A stretch of 64,000 bases of DNA from DASXMR01 sp036495525 (GTDB taxonomy: Bacteria; Actinomycetota; Actinomycetes; Streptosporangiales; Streptosporangiaceae), in assembly GCA_036495525.1 (NCBI GenBank), contig DASXMR010000123.1, positions 37,394 to 101,393 of the forward strand, written 5' to 3'. Within the stretch, counting starts at the first letter, position 1. Each line of letters opens with the position of its first letter. Positions 41,619 through 49,818 of the stretch are shown piece by piece. The notes beneath the pieces were generated by a model. It was given only the letters and a program-made list of their open reading frames with translations, searched no databases and had not been told where the DNA came from. The position numbers and the translations under genes were made by a program.

Positions 41619-43175
41619 ATGACCGCACCGATGGTGACTGAGGCAACCGGCACGAGCCTGCAGCGGCTCGCCGAGACCTCCTGGCAGCGCGCCGGCGATG
41701 CCGCCGAGCTTTATTTCGAGGGCAGCAGGCAGACCGGCGGCCAGCTGGCCAGCCGGATCCGGCGGGTGGCCGGAGGACTGCGCGAGGCGGGCCTGATGCC
41801 TGGCGAGCGGGTGGTGATCTGCATGGCGAACTGCCCGGAGGTCGGCATCACCTATAACGCGGTGTGGCGGGCAGGCGCGGTCGCCACCCCGGTGCTCTTC
41901 CTGCTCAGCGAAGACGAGCTGCGGCACGTGCTGAGCGACAGCGGCGCTGTCCTGGTGGTGACGACGCCCGAGTTCCTGCCGAAGGTCTCCGCCGCCGCGA
42001 CGGGCATCGACGCGGTGCGCGCGGTCGTGCTGGTCGGCGAGCTGCCCGCCGCCAACGGCGCGCTGCCGCTGCTGCCGTTCGCCGAGCTGGAGTCGGCGCC
42101 CGACGGCGAGCTGACCGACCGTGATCCCTCCGACCTGGCTGCGCTGCTGTATACCGGCGGTACGACGGGCCGGTCCAAGGGCGTGATGATCAGCCACGAC
42201 GCACTCTCGGCAGCCGCCTGGGCGGCGACAGCGACCTCGTACTCGGCTGAGCTGACCTCAGCGCTGCTGCCGCTCCCGCTGTCCCACGTCTACGGGCTGA
42301 TGGTCAGCGTCATGGGCCTGCATGCCCCCGAGCCGGGCACCACCGTGCTGATGCGCTGGTTCGACCCGGCCGGCTGGCTCCAGCTGGCCCAGCAGCACCG
42401 GGTCAGCGTCGGCGCCACGGTCCCGACGATGCTGCAGCTGCTGCTGCGGCAGCCGCTTGAGGACTACGACCTGTCCGCGCTGCGCCGGCTGACCAGCGGA
42501 TCTGCGCCGCTGCCGCCGGCGGTGTACCAGGAGTTCGCACGGCGACTGCCGCAGCTGGAGGTCGCCGAGGGATACGGCTGCACCGAGACCGCCGCGATCA
42601 TCTCGACCACCCCGCTCGGCCAGTTGCGCCAGGGCAGCGTCGGCAAGCCGGCGCCCGGCGTGCAGGTGCGGATCGAGCTGCCTGACGGGTCGGCGGCCGG
42701 GCCGGGCGGGGACGGCGAGGTCTGCGTCCGCGGCCCGGTGCTGATGAGCGGCTACTGGCACGCCGAGCCCGAGACCGCGCAGGCGCTGCGCGGCGGCTGG
42801 CTGCACACCGGCGACGTCGGCCGTCTCGACGAGGACGGCTACCTGTTCATCGTGGACCGGATCAAGGACCTGATCATCCGCGGCGGCTACAACGTGTACC
42901 CGCGCGACGTCGAGGAAGCGCTGACCCAGCACCCAGCCGTCGCCGCCGCCGCGGTGGTGGGCCGGCCCGACCCGGTCTACGGCGAGGAGGTCGTCGCGTT
43001 CGTGCAGCTGCGTGACGGTGCCACGGCTACGCCGGACGAGCTGGTGGCGTACGCCAAGGCCCACCTGTCCGCGGTCAAGTACCCGCGGGAAGTGCACGTC
43101 GTCGACGCGATCCCGCTGACCAGCGTGCTCAAGACCGACCGCAAGCGGCTGCGCGCGCAGCTGGCGGCCGGGTAA
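41619..43175 (+). CDS. AMP-forming acyl-CoA ligase (fatty acid/aromatic acid CoA ligase)
   Basis: A 518-residue ANL superfamily ligase. The P-loop YTGGTTGRSKGVMISH (near 175) binds ATP. Also present are EGYGCTETAAI, GWLHTGDVGRLDEDGYLFIVDRIKDLIIRGGYNVYP, and the catalytic lysine in the C-terminal LTSVLKTDRKRLR. It activates an acid to acyl-CoA via an acyl-AMP. It lies last in the cluster and would provide the substrate for the dehydrogenase, hydratase and thiolase. The start follows GAGGGGAG. Confidence 0.94.
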   Translation: MTAPMVTEATGTSLQRLAETSWQRAGDAAELYFEGSRQTGGQLASRIRRVAGGLREAGLMPGERVVICMANCPEVGITYNAVWRAGAVATPVLFLLSEDELRHVLSDSGAVLVVTTPEFLPKVSAAATGIDAVRAVVLVGELPAANGALPLLPFAELESAPDGELTDRDPSDLAALLYTGGTTGRSKGVMISHDALSAAAWAATATSYSAELTSALLPLPLSHVYGLMVSVMGLHAPEPGTTVLMRWFDPAGWLQLAQQHRVSVGATVPTMLQLLLRQPLEDYDLSALRRLTSGSAPLPPAVYQEFARRLPQLEVAEGYGCTETAAIISTTPLGQLRQGSVGKPAPGVQVRIELPDGSAAGPGGDGEVCVRGPVLMSGYWHAEPETAQALRGGWLHTGDVGRLDEDGYLFIVDRIKDLIIRGGYNVYPRDVEEALTQHPAVAAAAVVGRPDPVYGEEVVAFVQLRDGATATPDELVAYAKAHLSAVKYPREVHVVDAIPLTSVLKTDRKRLRAQLAAG

Positions 43176-43203
43176 CCCGGCCGCCAGCCGCCCTCGCCTT
43201 GTT

Positions 43204-43959
43204 CTAGCGGGTGTCTCCGGCCTGCCCGGACGGGCCGCGGCCGGCTGGCGTGCTCATCCGGGCGCTGGCGCCGCTCGGCACGCCGTAGCCGCCGAAGCCG
43301 CTGTCGGCCTTGACCACCACGCACCGGGCGATGTGGTCGCCGAAGCGCTGCCGGTACCGCGAGCAGATGATGATGATCCAGTCCACGATCGCGAAGAAGA
43401 CGCTCTCCAGGGGCAGGATCAGGAAGATCCAGCGGATGAAGAGCTGCACCGTGCTGGCCGGGTTGCCGTCCTTGCTGACGACCCGCAGCTTGAGCAGCTG
43501 CATGCCGAACGTCTGCCCGTCAGCCTGCTTCGGCCTGACCACCCAGTACCAGATCATGATGACGACCCAGGCGATCGCCCCGAACGTCCACAGCAGCGCA
43601 GCGGCAAGGCCGTGCGCCGGGCCGGCCAGCCCCCACAGGATGCCAGGGACGAGGTTGGACAGGATGGCGTCGATGATGAACTGGATGGCCCGCCGGCCGG
43701 TAACCCTGGTCTCGTGCTCCATGTAGACCGCCTCGGCGGCGGCGGCCGGCATGCCGGCACCCCACTGCTGCTGCCACTGCCGCTCTGGCGGGCGCTCGGT
43801 GCCCACCTGCGGCTGGCCAGCGGCGCTGCTGTCCTGACCGTGCGCGGCCTGCGCACCCCCCGGCCCAGGGCTGCCCGGTCCCTGATGACCGGCGCCGCCC
43901 TGGGGCGTCGCGCCCCGCTCAGGTCCGGCGGTCTCGCCGCCCTCAGGCATGGTGCTCAT
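43204..43959 (-). CDS. RDD family membrane protein
   Basis: A 251-residue protein. Residues 1-75 are a Gly/Gln/Pro-rich disordered segment, and the RDD-type domain of about three to four transmembrane helices covers ~90-225. It starts with VTGRRAIQFIIDAILSNLVP, where R and D mark the family, and continues with GQTFGMQLLKLRVVSKDG. ATG 43959 is chosen since GGGGGA precedes it. The function is unknown; RDD proteins are often transport-related. Confidence 0.88.
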   Translation of the reverse strand: MSTMPEGGETAGPERGATPQGGAGHQGPGSPGPGGAQAAHGQDSSAAGQPQVGTERPPERQWQQQWGAGMPAAAAEAVYMEHETRVTGRRAIQFIIDAILSNLVPGILWGLAGPAHGLAAALLWTFGAIAWVVIMIWYWVVRPKQADGQTFGMQLLKLRVVSKDGNPASTVQLFIRWIFLILPLESVFFAIVDWIIIICSRYRQRFGDHIARCVVVKADSGFGGYGVPSGASARMSTPAGRGPSGQAGDTR

Positions 43960-44123
43960 ATGGTCCCCCGATCTGGCGCCCGGCCCGTTCAGGCGGCAAA
44001 GGCGCACCCCGCCGGACGCTGTCCGGGGGTTACTACCCGGCGTGATATTCCAAACACGCGAAGCGCACGACGCAAAAGCCCCGGACCTGGGCAGAGCGAC
44101 CTGCGAGGCCGCCTGGCCGCTGG

Positions 44124-45053
44124 CTAGCTGCCGCTGCCGGCCTCCGGCTGGCCAGGCAGCCTGGCGTGCGCGATGGCGACATCCGCGGCCAGCGCCGCGT
44201 TGTCGGCGATCAGCGCCTGATTGACAGCGACGCTGCGCCCGCCGCTGAGCTCCTCGACCAGCGCGAGCACCGCGGGAGTCACCGCCTGGCCGGAGACGCC
44301 GGCCTGCTGCACCTGGCTGACCGCGTCACTGACCAGCGCCTCGATGTCCAGGCTGTCGGCCGGCGGCCGGCCGAGCAGCAGGCCGCCGGACGCGTTCAGC
44401 TGCCAGTGCGCCGCGGCTATCCGCGCGACCTGCTCGCTGTCAGAGACCATCGCGGAGACCGGCGGGCCGCCTTGCGCGCGGTAGAACAGCGGCAGCGTGG
44501 CCGTCTGCCAGCCGAGCACCGGCACGCCCACGGTCTCGAGCAGCTCGCCGGTAGCCGGCACGTCCAGGATGGACTTGGCACCTGAGCACACCACCATGGC
44601 CGCGGTGCGGGCGATCTGCAGCAGGTCACCGGAGATGTCCAGGCTGTCGGCGAAGCCGCGGTGCACGCCGCCGATCCCGCCGGTGCCGAGGAAGCGGATG
44701 CCGGCTGACCGGCAGACCGCAAGCGTGCCGCCGACCGTCGTCGCGCCGAGCGCGCCCTGCACCACGCAGGCCGCGATGTCACGCGCTCCTAGCTTGCGGG
44801 CAGCCGGCCCCGCCTCGGCGAACTGCTCGAGCTCGGCGGTCTCGAGGCCGACCCGGACCGCGCCAGCGAGCACGCCAATGGTGGCCGGAACGGCGCCCTG
44901 CGCCCTGACCCGGCGCTCGGACTCCAGCGCGGCCAGCAGACCGCGCCCTGCCGAGAAGCCATGCGAGACCAGGGTCGTCTCCAGCGCGACGACTGGCTCG
45001 CCGCGCCGCAGCGCGTCGGCGACCTCAGGACTCACCCGCAGCGCCAGGGTCAC
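44124..45053 (-). CDS. psuG: Pseudouridine-5'-phosphate glycosidase
   Basis: A 309-residue PsuG. VVALETTLVSHGFSAGRGL is at the N-terminus, then GATTVGGTLAVC, FLGTGGIGGVHRG, and ASGGLLLGRPP, the family signatures. It cleaves the C-C glycosidic bond of pseudouridine 5'-phosphate to uracil and ribose 5-phosphate. The GTG start overlaps the kinase stop (GTGA), so the two catabolic enzymes are made together. Confidence 0.96.
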   Translation of the reverse strand: MTLALRVSPEVADALRRGEPVVALETTLVSHGFSAGRGLLAALESERRVRAQGAVPATIGVLAGAVRVGLETAELEQFAEAGPAARKLGARDIAACVVQGALGATTVGGTLAVCRSAGIRFLGTGGIGGVHRGFADSLDISGDLLQIARTAAMVVCSGAKSILDVPATGELLETVGVPVLGWQTATLPLFYRAQGGPPVSAMVSDSEQVARIAAAHWQLNASGGLLLGRPPADSLDIEALVSDAVSQVQQAGVSGQAVTPAVLALVEELSGGRSVAVNQALIADNAALAADVAIAHARLPGQPEAGSGS

Positions 45054-45928
45054 GGCATCGCCCCCATCGTGGCCACGGCCCGCGCCGCCGCGCTCAGGCC
45101 TAGTTTCACCCCGCCGAGAAGATACCCGGCCGCGAAGGCGTCGCCCGCGCCCGTCGCGTCGACCACGCTGGCCGGCAGCGCTGGATGGCGGCGCCCGGCG
45201 GCCAGTACCCCGGCGGCACCGAGCTTGATGACCAGTTCCGTTCCTGGCAGCTCGCCGATCAGCGCCGCCTCGGCCTCGTTGCCCAGCACCAGGTCGGGCC
45301 GCAGGCTCGCGATGAGCTGGCGGAACCTGCCAACGCCGAAAGCCAGCAATGCCGCCGTCGAGGACAAGTCGATGCTGAGCCGGGACCGGCGCGCCGGACC
45401 GGTTCCCAGGCCGGCGGGACTGGCCATGGCGGTCGCCGGGCTAGCCGCCCGGCTGGCGCCGCCTGCTGGCCTGGCAGCCAGCGTGCTGGCGGCGGCCAGC
45501 GCTGCTTCCCTGATCGGCTCGCTGACCAGGCTGTAGCCAGGCAGGTGCAGCCAGTCGCAGCCGTCAAGCCAGCCGGCTGGCACGTGCTCCGCTGTCAGCA
45601 GCGGGCCGACGCCCCGGTCGGTCAGCATGGAGCGCTTGGTCCCGTCGGCGAGCGACACGACCACGCCAGTCCGGCCCTGGATGACCGGGCCGGTCAGCTC
45701 GACGCCGCGACGCTGCAGCTCCCCGGCGACCAGCTGGGCGGCCGGGTCGGTACCGCGGGCCGCGAGCAGGCGGCTGCTGCCGCCAAGAGCGACCACCCAT
45801 GCGGCGACGTTCGCAGCCTGGCCGCCGACGCCCAGCGCGGTCGTCGCCGGGGTGTCGGTCTCCTCGGCCGGCGCGGCATGCAGCCGGACCACGACATCCA
45901 GGTGCGCGTCACCGAGGACGCAGATCAC
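45050..45928 (-). CDS. psuK: PfkB family carbohydrate kinase (probable pseudouridine kinase)
   Basis: A 292-residue ribokinase-like kinase with GVGGQAANVAAWVVALGG at the N-terminus and the active-site D-A-T-G-A-G-D-A-F motif at about 255. Translational overlap with psuG makes pseudouridine the likely substrate. Residues ~150-180 contain an Ala/Gly/Ser-rich insertion that is unusual for PfkB kinases. The GTG start at 45928 follows GGAG. Confidence 0.88.
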   Translation of the reverse strand: MICVLGDAHLDVVVRLHAAPAEETDTPATTALGVGGQAANVAAWVVALGGSSRLLAARGTDPAAQLVAGELQRRGVELTGPVIQGRTGVVVSLADGTKRSMLTDRGVGPLLTAEHVPAGWLDGCDWLHLPGYSLVSEPIREAALAAASTLAARPAGGASRAASPATAMASPAGLGTGPARRSRLSIDLSSTAALLAFGVGRFRQLIASLRPDLVLGNEAEAALIGELPGTELVIKLGAAGVLAAGRRHPALPASVVDATGAGDAFAAGYLLGGVKLGLSAAARAVATMGAMP

Positions 45929-46889
45929 GCTGGCTCCGGTTACTCTGCCGCGCGGTGCAGGCCACGCAGGCTCTCGCTGAGCAGGGCCGCGCGGTCCTCG
46001 TCAGCCCGTACTCGGCCAGCAACGCGCACAGCGAGACGGCGAGCGCCCGGGCGGCGAGCTCACGCCGCTCGCTGACCGGGCCGTACGCGGCGAGCAGCCG
46101 TGACCTGGCCGGCCCGGAGAAGGCCGCGTAGGCGATTGACAGGTCGACGGCGGGGTCGGCCAGGCACATGTCCCCCCAGTCGATGACGCCGCATGCCTGG
46201 CCGGCCTCGTCCACGAGCAGATGGCGGACGTGCAGGTCACCGTGGCACAGAACCAGGTCAGCGGCGCCGGCGTCCGGCGCTCTGGTGGCGGCCGCGCGCT
46301 CGAGCAGCTCGCCGACCGGCCGGCTTGGCTGCCAGCGCCCCCGGTCTGCCAGCCTGGCCAGGACCTCAGCGGCCTTGGCCGCCCTGGTGACGCTGTCACC
46401 GCGGCGCATCGGGTCGACCGCGAGTCCGGCTCCGCCGGTCGGAAAGATCGCCGGGTCGTGCAGCGCCCGCAGGAACTCGCCGGTTCGCTCGGCGGCAGCC
46501 CCCCGGCGGCTCTCCGGCAGCCCCGCTTCAGCTAGCTCAATGCCCGGCAGCAGCCTGGCGGCCCAGAACGGCCACGGATAGTCAGCTGACGGGCTGCCGA
46601 TCAGCTCGGGGACCGGCACCGGCAGCGGCAGCAACGGCGCGAGCCGCGGCAGCAGGCTGATCTCCCGGCTCAGCCCGGCCAGCGCGATCTCGCGGCGCGG
46701 GAACCGGCAGATCCACTGCCCGTCCGCCACGAATACCGTCATGTCCCAGCCAGCCCCCAGCAGCCGGACCTGGACCCCGCGCAGGGCCGGGAACTGGGCC
46801 GCGAGCAGCCTGGCGGCAAGCTCGGCGGACACCTCGGTCTCGGCAACCCACTGACGCGCCGCTGCGTCCTGGCGAGGCTGGCTGGTCAC
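45909..46889 (-). CDS. Aminoglycoside phosphotransferase family protein, probable C-terminal frameshift
   Basis: A phosphotransferase of the APH/choline-kinase fold. The catalytic loop is VLCHGDLHVRHLLVD (H-G-D-x-H), and the metal motif is GVIDWGDMCLADPAVDLS. The start GTG 46889 is chosen because the family pattern begins there (TSQPRQDAAARQW). Near 46001-46008 the frame appears to slip: the current frame gives TRTARPCSARACVACTARQ, running into psuK, while the +1 frame gives DEDRAALLSESLRGLHRAAE and a stop at 45940-45942, before psuK. A single-base loss in a GGG run would explain it. Confidence 0.8.
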   Translation of the reverse strand: MTSQPRQDAAARQWVAETEVSAELAARLLAAQFPALRGVQVRLLGAGWDMTVFVADGQWICRFPRREIALAGLSREISLLPRLAPLLPLPVPVPELIGSPSADYPWPFWAARLLPGIELAEAGLPESRRGAAAERTGEFLRALHDPAIFPTGGAGLAVDPMRRGDSVTRAAKAAEVLARLADRGRWQPSRPVGELLERAAATRAPDAGAADLVLCHGDLHVRHLLVDEAGQACGVIDWGDMCLADPAVDLSIAYAAFSGPARSRLLAAYGPVSERRELAARALAVSLCALLAEYGLTRTARPCSARACVACTARQSNRSQRDLRPR

Positions 46890-46958
46890 GCACGGGACGC
46901 TATCAGGGCAGGCAGGCCGCCTGGCGCGGCTCAGCCCCTGGCCCATGGCAGGACGCCG

Positions 46959-47699
46959 TCAGGGCAGCAGCGGTATGTCCACGATCGGGGCCGTGGTCGG
47001 CTGGGCTGTCCCGCCGGCCGGCTCGACCGTCACCCCGAAACTGTCCCCGCTGGCCAGCCCGGCGGCGAGCAGCGGCACGGTGCGGCCAGCGACCGGCAGC
47101 GGCAGCAGCCCCGCTGACCTGGTCCGCGGCGGGCCGAGCAGCCACAGCTGATAGACCTTCGAGCGCGGCAGCGGCGGCAGTCCGGCCGTGGTGTAGACAA
47201 CCTTGCCCAGCTGGCGGGAGATCACCACGGTTACCGAGCCGCCGAGGGAGGTCGGACGGCTGGCGATCTTCGCCCCCGGCGAGTTCAGCACCTCGGCGAT
47301 GGCCTGCTGCCTGGCCTGGGCCGCGTCCAGCTGATGCTGCCGGCCGGCCAGGACGACGCCCAGCACGATCGCCACGGCCACCGCGGCCGCGGCAAGCCCG
47401 GCGGCGAGCCGCGGGACCCAGCGCCGGGACGGCCGCGAGGCGGGGCTCAGGTCAGTCAGCGGCGGCAGCTGCCTCGTCGCCGCGGCCGCGGTCAGCACCC
47501 GCTCGCGCAGCCGCGGTGGCGGCACCCTGGCGACGGCGACCGCGAGCCTCGTCGCGGTCTCGCGCAGGCCGAGCACTTCCTGGCCGCACGGCTGGCAGCG
47601 GTGCAAGTGCCGCTCGAACCGGTCGCGCTCGCGCCCGTCAACGGCGTCGAGGGCATAGGCACCCGTGAGGATGTGCAGTTCGTGACGTAGCAGTCTCAC
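46959..47699 (-). CDS. rskA: Anti-sigma-K factor RskA family protein
   Basis: A 246-residue anti-sigma factor. The N-terminal zinc-associated motif H-x3-C-x2-C (HLHRCQPCG) lies in a helix bundle that would bind SigK. One transmembrane segment is at about residues 95-120 (RLAAGLAAAAVAVAIVLGVV). The extracytoplasmic domain is of the RskA type (VYQLWLLGPPRTRSAGLLPL). The GTG start overlaps the sigK stop (GTGA). It holds the sigma factor at the membrane until proteolysis. Confidence 0.94.
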   Translation of the reverse strand: MRLLRHELHILTGAYALDAVDGRERDRFERHLHRCQPCGQEVLGLRETATRLAVAVARVPPPRLRERVLTAAAATRQLPPLTDLSPASRPSRRWVPRLAAGLAAAAVAVAIVLGVVLAGRQHQLDAAQARQQAIAEVLNSPGAKIASRPTSLGGSVTVVISRQLGKVVYTTAGLPPLPRSKVYQLWLLGPPRTRSAGLLPLPVAGRTVPLLAAGLASGDSFGVTVEPAGGTAQPTTAPIVDIPLLP

Positions 47700-48298
47700 C
47701 AGCTCACCCCCAGGCAGTCGCGCATCCTGATCAGCCCGTCCCTGATCCGGGTCTTGATCGTGCCGAGGGCGACGCTGAGCAGCCCGGCCACCTCCTTGTA
47801 GCTGTAGCCGCCGTAATAGGCGAGGGTGACCGACTCGCGCTGCAGCTCGGTCAGTGACTCAAGGCAGCGGCGCACCCGCTCGCGGTCCAGGCTGGCCTCG
47901 ACCTCGTCGGCGACCTCGTCGGCCGGCGCCGCTGCAGCCGTAGCCGATTTCTGCTCCCGCTGCGCCTGCGCGCTGGCGGACCGGACCCGGTCCACCGCCC
48001 GGCGGTGCGCGATGGTCATGACCCAGGTCTGTGCCGAGCCCCTGGACCGGTCGAACCGGGAGGCAGTGCGCCACACCTCGAGCAGCACTTCCTGCGCTAC
48101 TTCCTCGGATTGCGCTGGATCGCGGACAACCCTGCAGATCAGGCCGTAGACCGGGCCGGCCAGCGCGGCGTAGACGGCCTCGAACGCCGTCATGTCGCCG
48201 CGCGCGACCCGGTGCAGCAGCCAGTCCAGGTCACTGTCACGGTCGTCGCCGCCAGGGCCAGGCGCTGGCCGGCGCGCTGGCAGGTCGGCTGAGCTCAT
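47696..48298 (-). CDS. sigK: ECF RNA polymerase sigma factor SigK
   Basis: A 200-residue ECF sigma factor. Region 2 spans ~30-100 (AFEAVYAALAGPVYGLICRVVRDPAQSEEVAQEVLLEVWRTASRFDRSRG...VMTIAHRRAVDRVR), and region 4 spans ~140-195 (LTELQRESVTLAYYGGYSYKEVAGLLSVALGTIKTRIRDGLIRMRDCL). The stop overlaps the rskA start. SigK family members direct redox-responsive regulons in actinobacteria. Confidence 0.94.
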   Translation of the reverse strand: MSSADLPARRPAPGPGGDDRDSDLDWLLHRVARGDMTAFEAVYAALAGPVYGLICRVVRDPAQSEEVAQEVLLEVWRTASRFDRSRGSAQTWVMTIAHRRAVDRVRSASAQAQREQKSATAAAAPADEVADEVEASLDRERVRRCLESLTELQRESVTLAYYGGYSYKEVAGLLSVALGTIKTRIRDGLIRMRDCLGVSW

Positions 48299-48430
48299 GC
48301 CCTTATTCGTGGCACGAAGCCGCGCGGATGGGTGGCAGCCACGCCGTTTGCGGCGTCAGCTTCGATGTCTGGTGACCGGGACGGGGCTGGCCGACGCGGG
48401 TAGCGTGAGAGCGCGGCGGAGGGCGGCGCA

Positions 48431-48685
48431 ATGAAGCTGAAGCTTGACCTGCACGACATCTACAACCATGGCCAGGACATCGACCGGGCGCTGCGGGCGA
48501 TCATGGACGAGGCAGTGCGGAAGAAGGCTCCGCTGGTCGAGATCATCCCTGGCAAGGGCTCCGGGCAGCTGAAAAAGCACGTGCTCCGCTTCCTGGAGCA
48601 GAAGGAAATCAAGCAGCTTTACCACCGGGTCGAGAAAGACTCCAAGAATTTCGGCCGGATATTTGTCCACTTCCGGCATAAGTAG
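48431..48685 (+). CDS. Smr (MutS2 C-terminal)-like domain protein
   Basis: An 84-residue protein: LKLDLHDIYNHGQDIDRALRAIMDEAVRKKAPLVEIIPGKGSGQLKKHVLRFLEQKEIKQLYHRVEKD. The D-L-H at the start and the I-I-P-G-K-G-S-G loop are Smr-domain features (typically LDLHG and HGKG). Smr domains act as nucleases or RNA-binding modules. The gene is alone and divergent from sigK; the upstream site is GGAGGGCGG. Confidence 0.85.
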   Translation: MKLKLDLHDIYNHGQDIDRALRAIMDEAVRKKAPLVEIIPGKGSGQLKKHVLRFLEQKEIKQLYHRVEKDSKNFGRIFVHFRHK

Positions 48686-48821
48686 CGTGGCGGCCGGCTC
48701 GCAGCCCATTTCGCCAGGAGCCCGCCATGCACTCGGGCTGCAATGCCCGGCTGGCTCAGCCGCATTAGTGAGGCAGCGTCGTTTACTACACTGGCGCTGG
48801 TCATTTTGCGATAAACGATGA

Positions 48822-49052
48822 TTACTGGCGCTGTCTGCCATGCCCGGCGAAAGCTGGCCAGGCACGGCCACCTGAGCGGCGTCGTATGTGCGTGCCCGGC
48901 GACAGGACCAGCACGACCGGCCGGTCAGCGGCCACCCGGACGGCGCTGGCCAGCCGTGGCGGCTTGCGGTGCCGCGGCCGGAACGCCGGCTTCTGCAGCG
49001 TCTCGAGCAGCCAGTAGTCGTTGGCATCGGCCGATACCCAGGCAATGCCCAT
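48822..49052 (-). CDS. Small hypothetical protein (uncertain)
   Basis: A 76-residue frame starting at ATG 49052 with GGGGG upstream. The first ~55 codons (MGIAWVSADANDYWLLETLQKP... to VLVLSPGTHI) have G/C-rich third positions consistent with real coding, whereas the last ~20 do not. The protein resembles nothing I know. It could be the 5' part of a truncated gene. Confidence is low. Confidence 0.35.
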   Translation of the reverse strand: MGIAWVSADANDYWLLETLQKPAFRPRHRKPPRLASAVRVAADRPVVLVLSPGTHIRRRSGGRAWPAFAGHGRQRQ

Positions 49053-49387
49053 GCGCGTTTTCCCCCGAACCGAGGTCCCAGCTTCCCCCGCTGGCAACTG
49101 CTCTTTTCCGGGGCTCAGGTTTTCAGCAGCGATAGTCCAAGTCCAGTGACCTCGCCGTAGCCTGGATTTATGTCACCAAGCCATTATCTAGGGCCGGATG
49201 ACTTATCCGCATTAGCAGAACTGAGTCGCCCATATACGGCCAGCCGTCGACTCGGCCGGTGTTTAGGCGCAGTGACCGGCTTGGGTGTTCCGCGCATCCT
49301 GCGGGCACTAGCTGCCGCGCGGCTGGCGGCAGGCCAGGGTCATAAAAGCCTGATATAGCCGGGCGGCGCCCGTGCGATGATGACCGG
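49053..49387. other. Intergenic stretch of lower GC content
   Basis: This 335-bp stretch has less GC than its surroundings (for example around 49160-49240). I see no open frame with a convincing start, no tRNA and no clear hairpin. It is the promoter region of the holin-like gene. Confidence 0.4.
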
Positions 49388-49786
49388 GTGAAAGTGCTGC
49401 TCAGGATCGTTGTCGCGGCGTTTGCCCTGTACCTGGCCACGCTGGCGATCCACGGCATCCAGCTGCAGACCACCGCGACGGGATCGAAGGTACTGACCCT
49501 GCTCGTCGTCGCGCTGATCTTCGGCCTGGTCAACGCCGTGCTCAAGCCGGTCATCAAGACGGTCGGCTGCGTGTTCTACGTGCTGACGCTCGGGCTGATC
49601 GCGCTGGTCGTCAACGGGCTGCTGCTCTGGCTCACCAGCTGGGTGGCCGGCGAGCTGTCGGTGCCGTTCCACGTCACCGGGTTCTGGCCAGCATTCTGGG
49701 GCGCGATCCTGATCGGCGTGGTGAGCTGGCTGCTGAACCTGATCGTGGGCGACAAGGACTCCGACCAACGCGCGCTGACCAGCTGA
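49388..49786 (+). CDS. Phage holin family (YvlD-like) membrane protein
   Basis: A 132-residue protein with four transmembrane helices (about 3-22, 38-55, 60-85, 100-122). The spacing and the G-L-V-N-A-V-L-K-P motif match the phage holin superfamily IV (YvlD-type) annotated widely in non-phage loci. There are no phage genes around it, so a membrane-integrity role is more probable than lysis. The GTG start is at 49388. Confidence 0.85.
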   Translation: MKVLLRIVVAAFALYLATLAIHGIQLQTTATGSKVLTLLVVALIFGLVNAVLKPVIKTVGCVFYVLTLGLIALVVNGLLLWLTSWVAGELSVPFHVTGFWPAFWGAILIGVVSWLLNLIVGDKDSDQRALTS

Positions 49787-49818
49787 CTGGCTGACCAGCT
49801 GAGCCTGCCGGTCAGCCG

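Noticed and set aside
49170..49358. 62-codon plus-strand frame before the holin-like gene
   Set aside because: Third codon positions are AT-rich at its start, unlike genes here, and no ribosome-binding site is seen.
49388..49786. Prophage signal from the holin-like gene
   Set aside because: No capsid, tail, terminase, integrase or lysin gene lies around it; this family is widespread outside phages.
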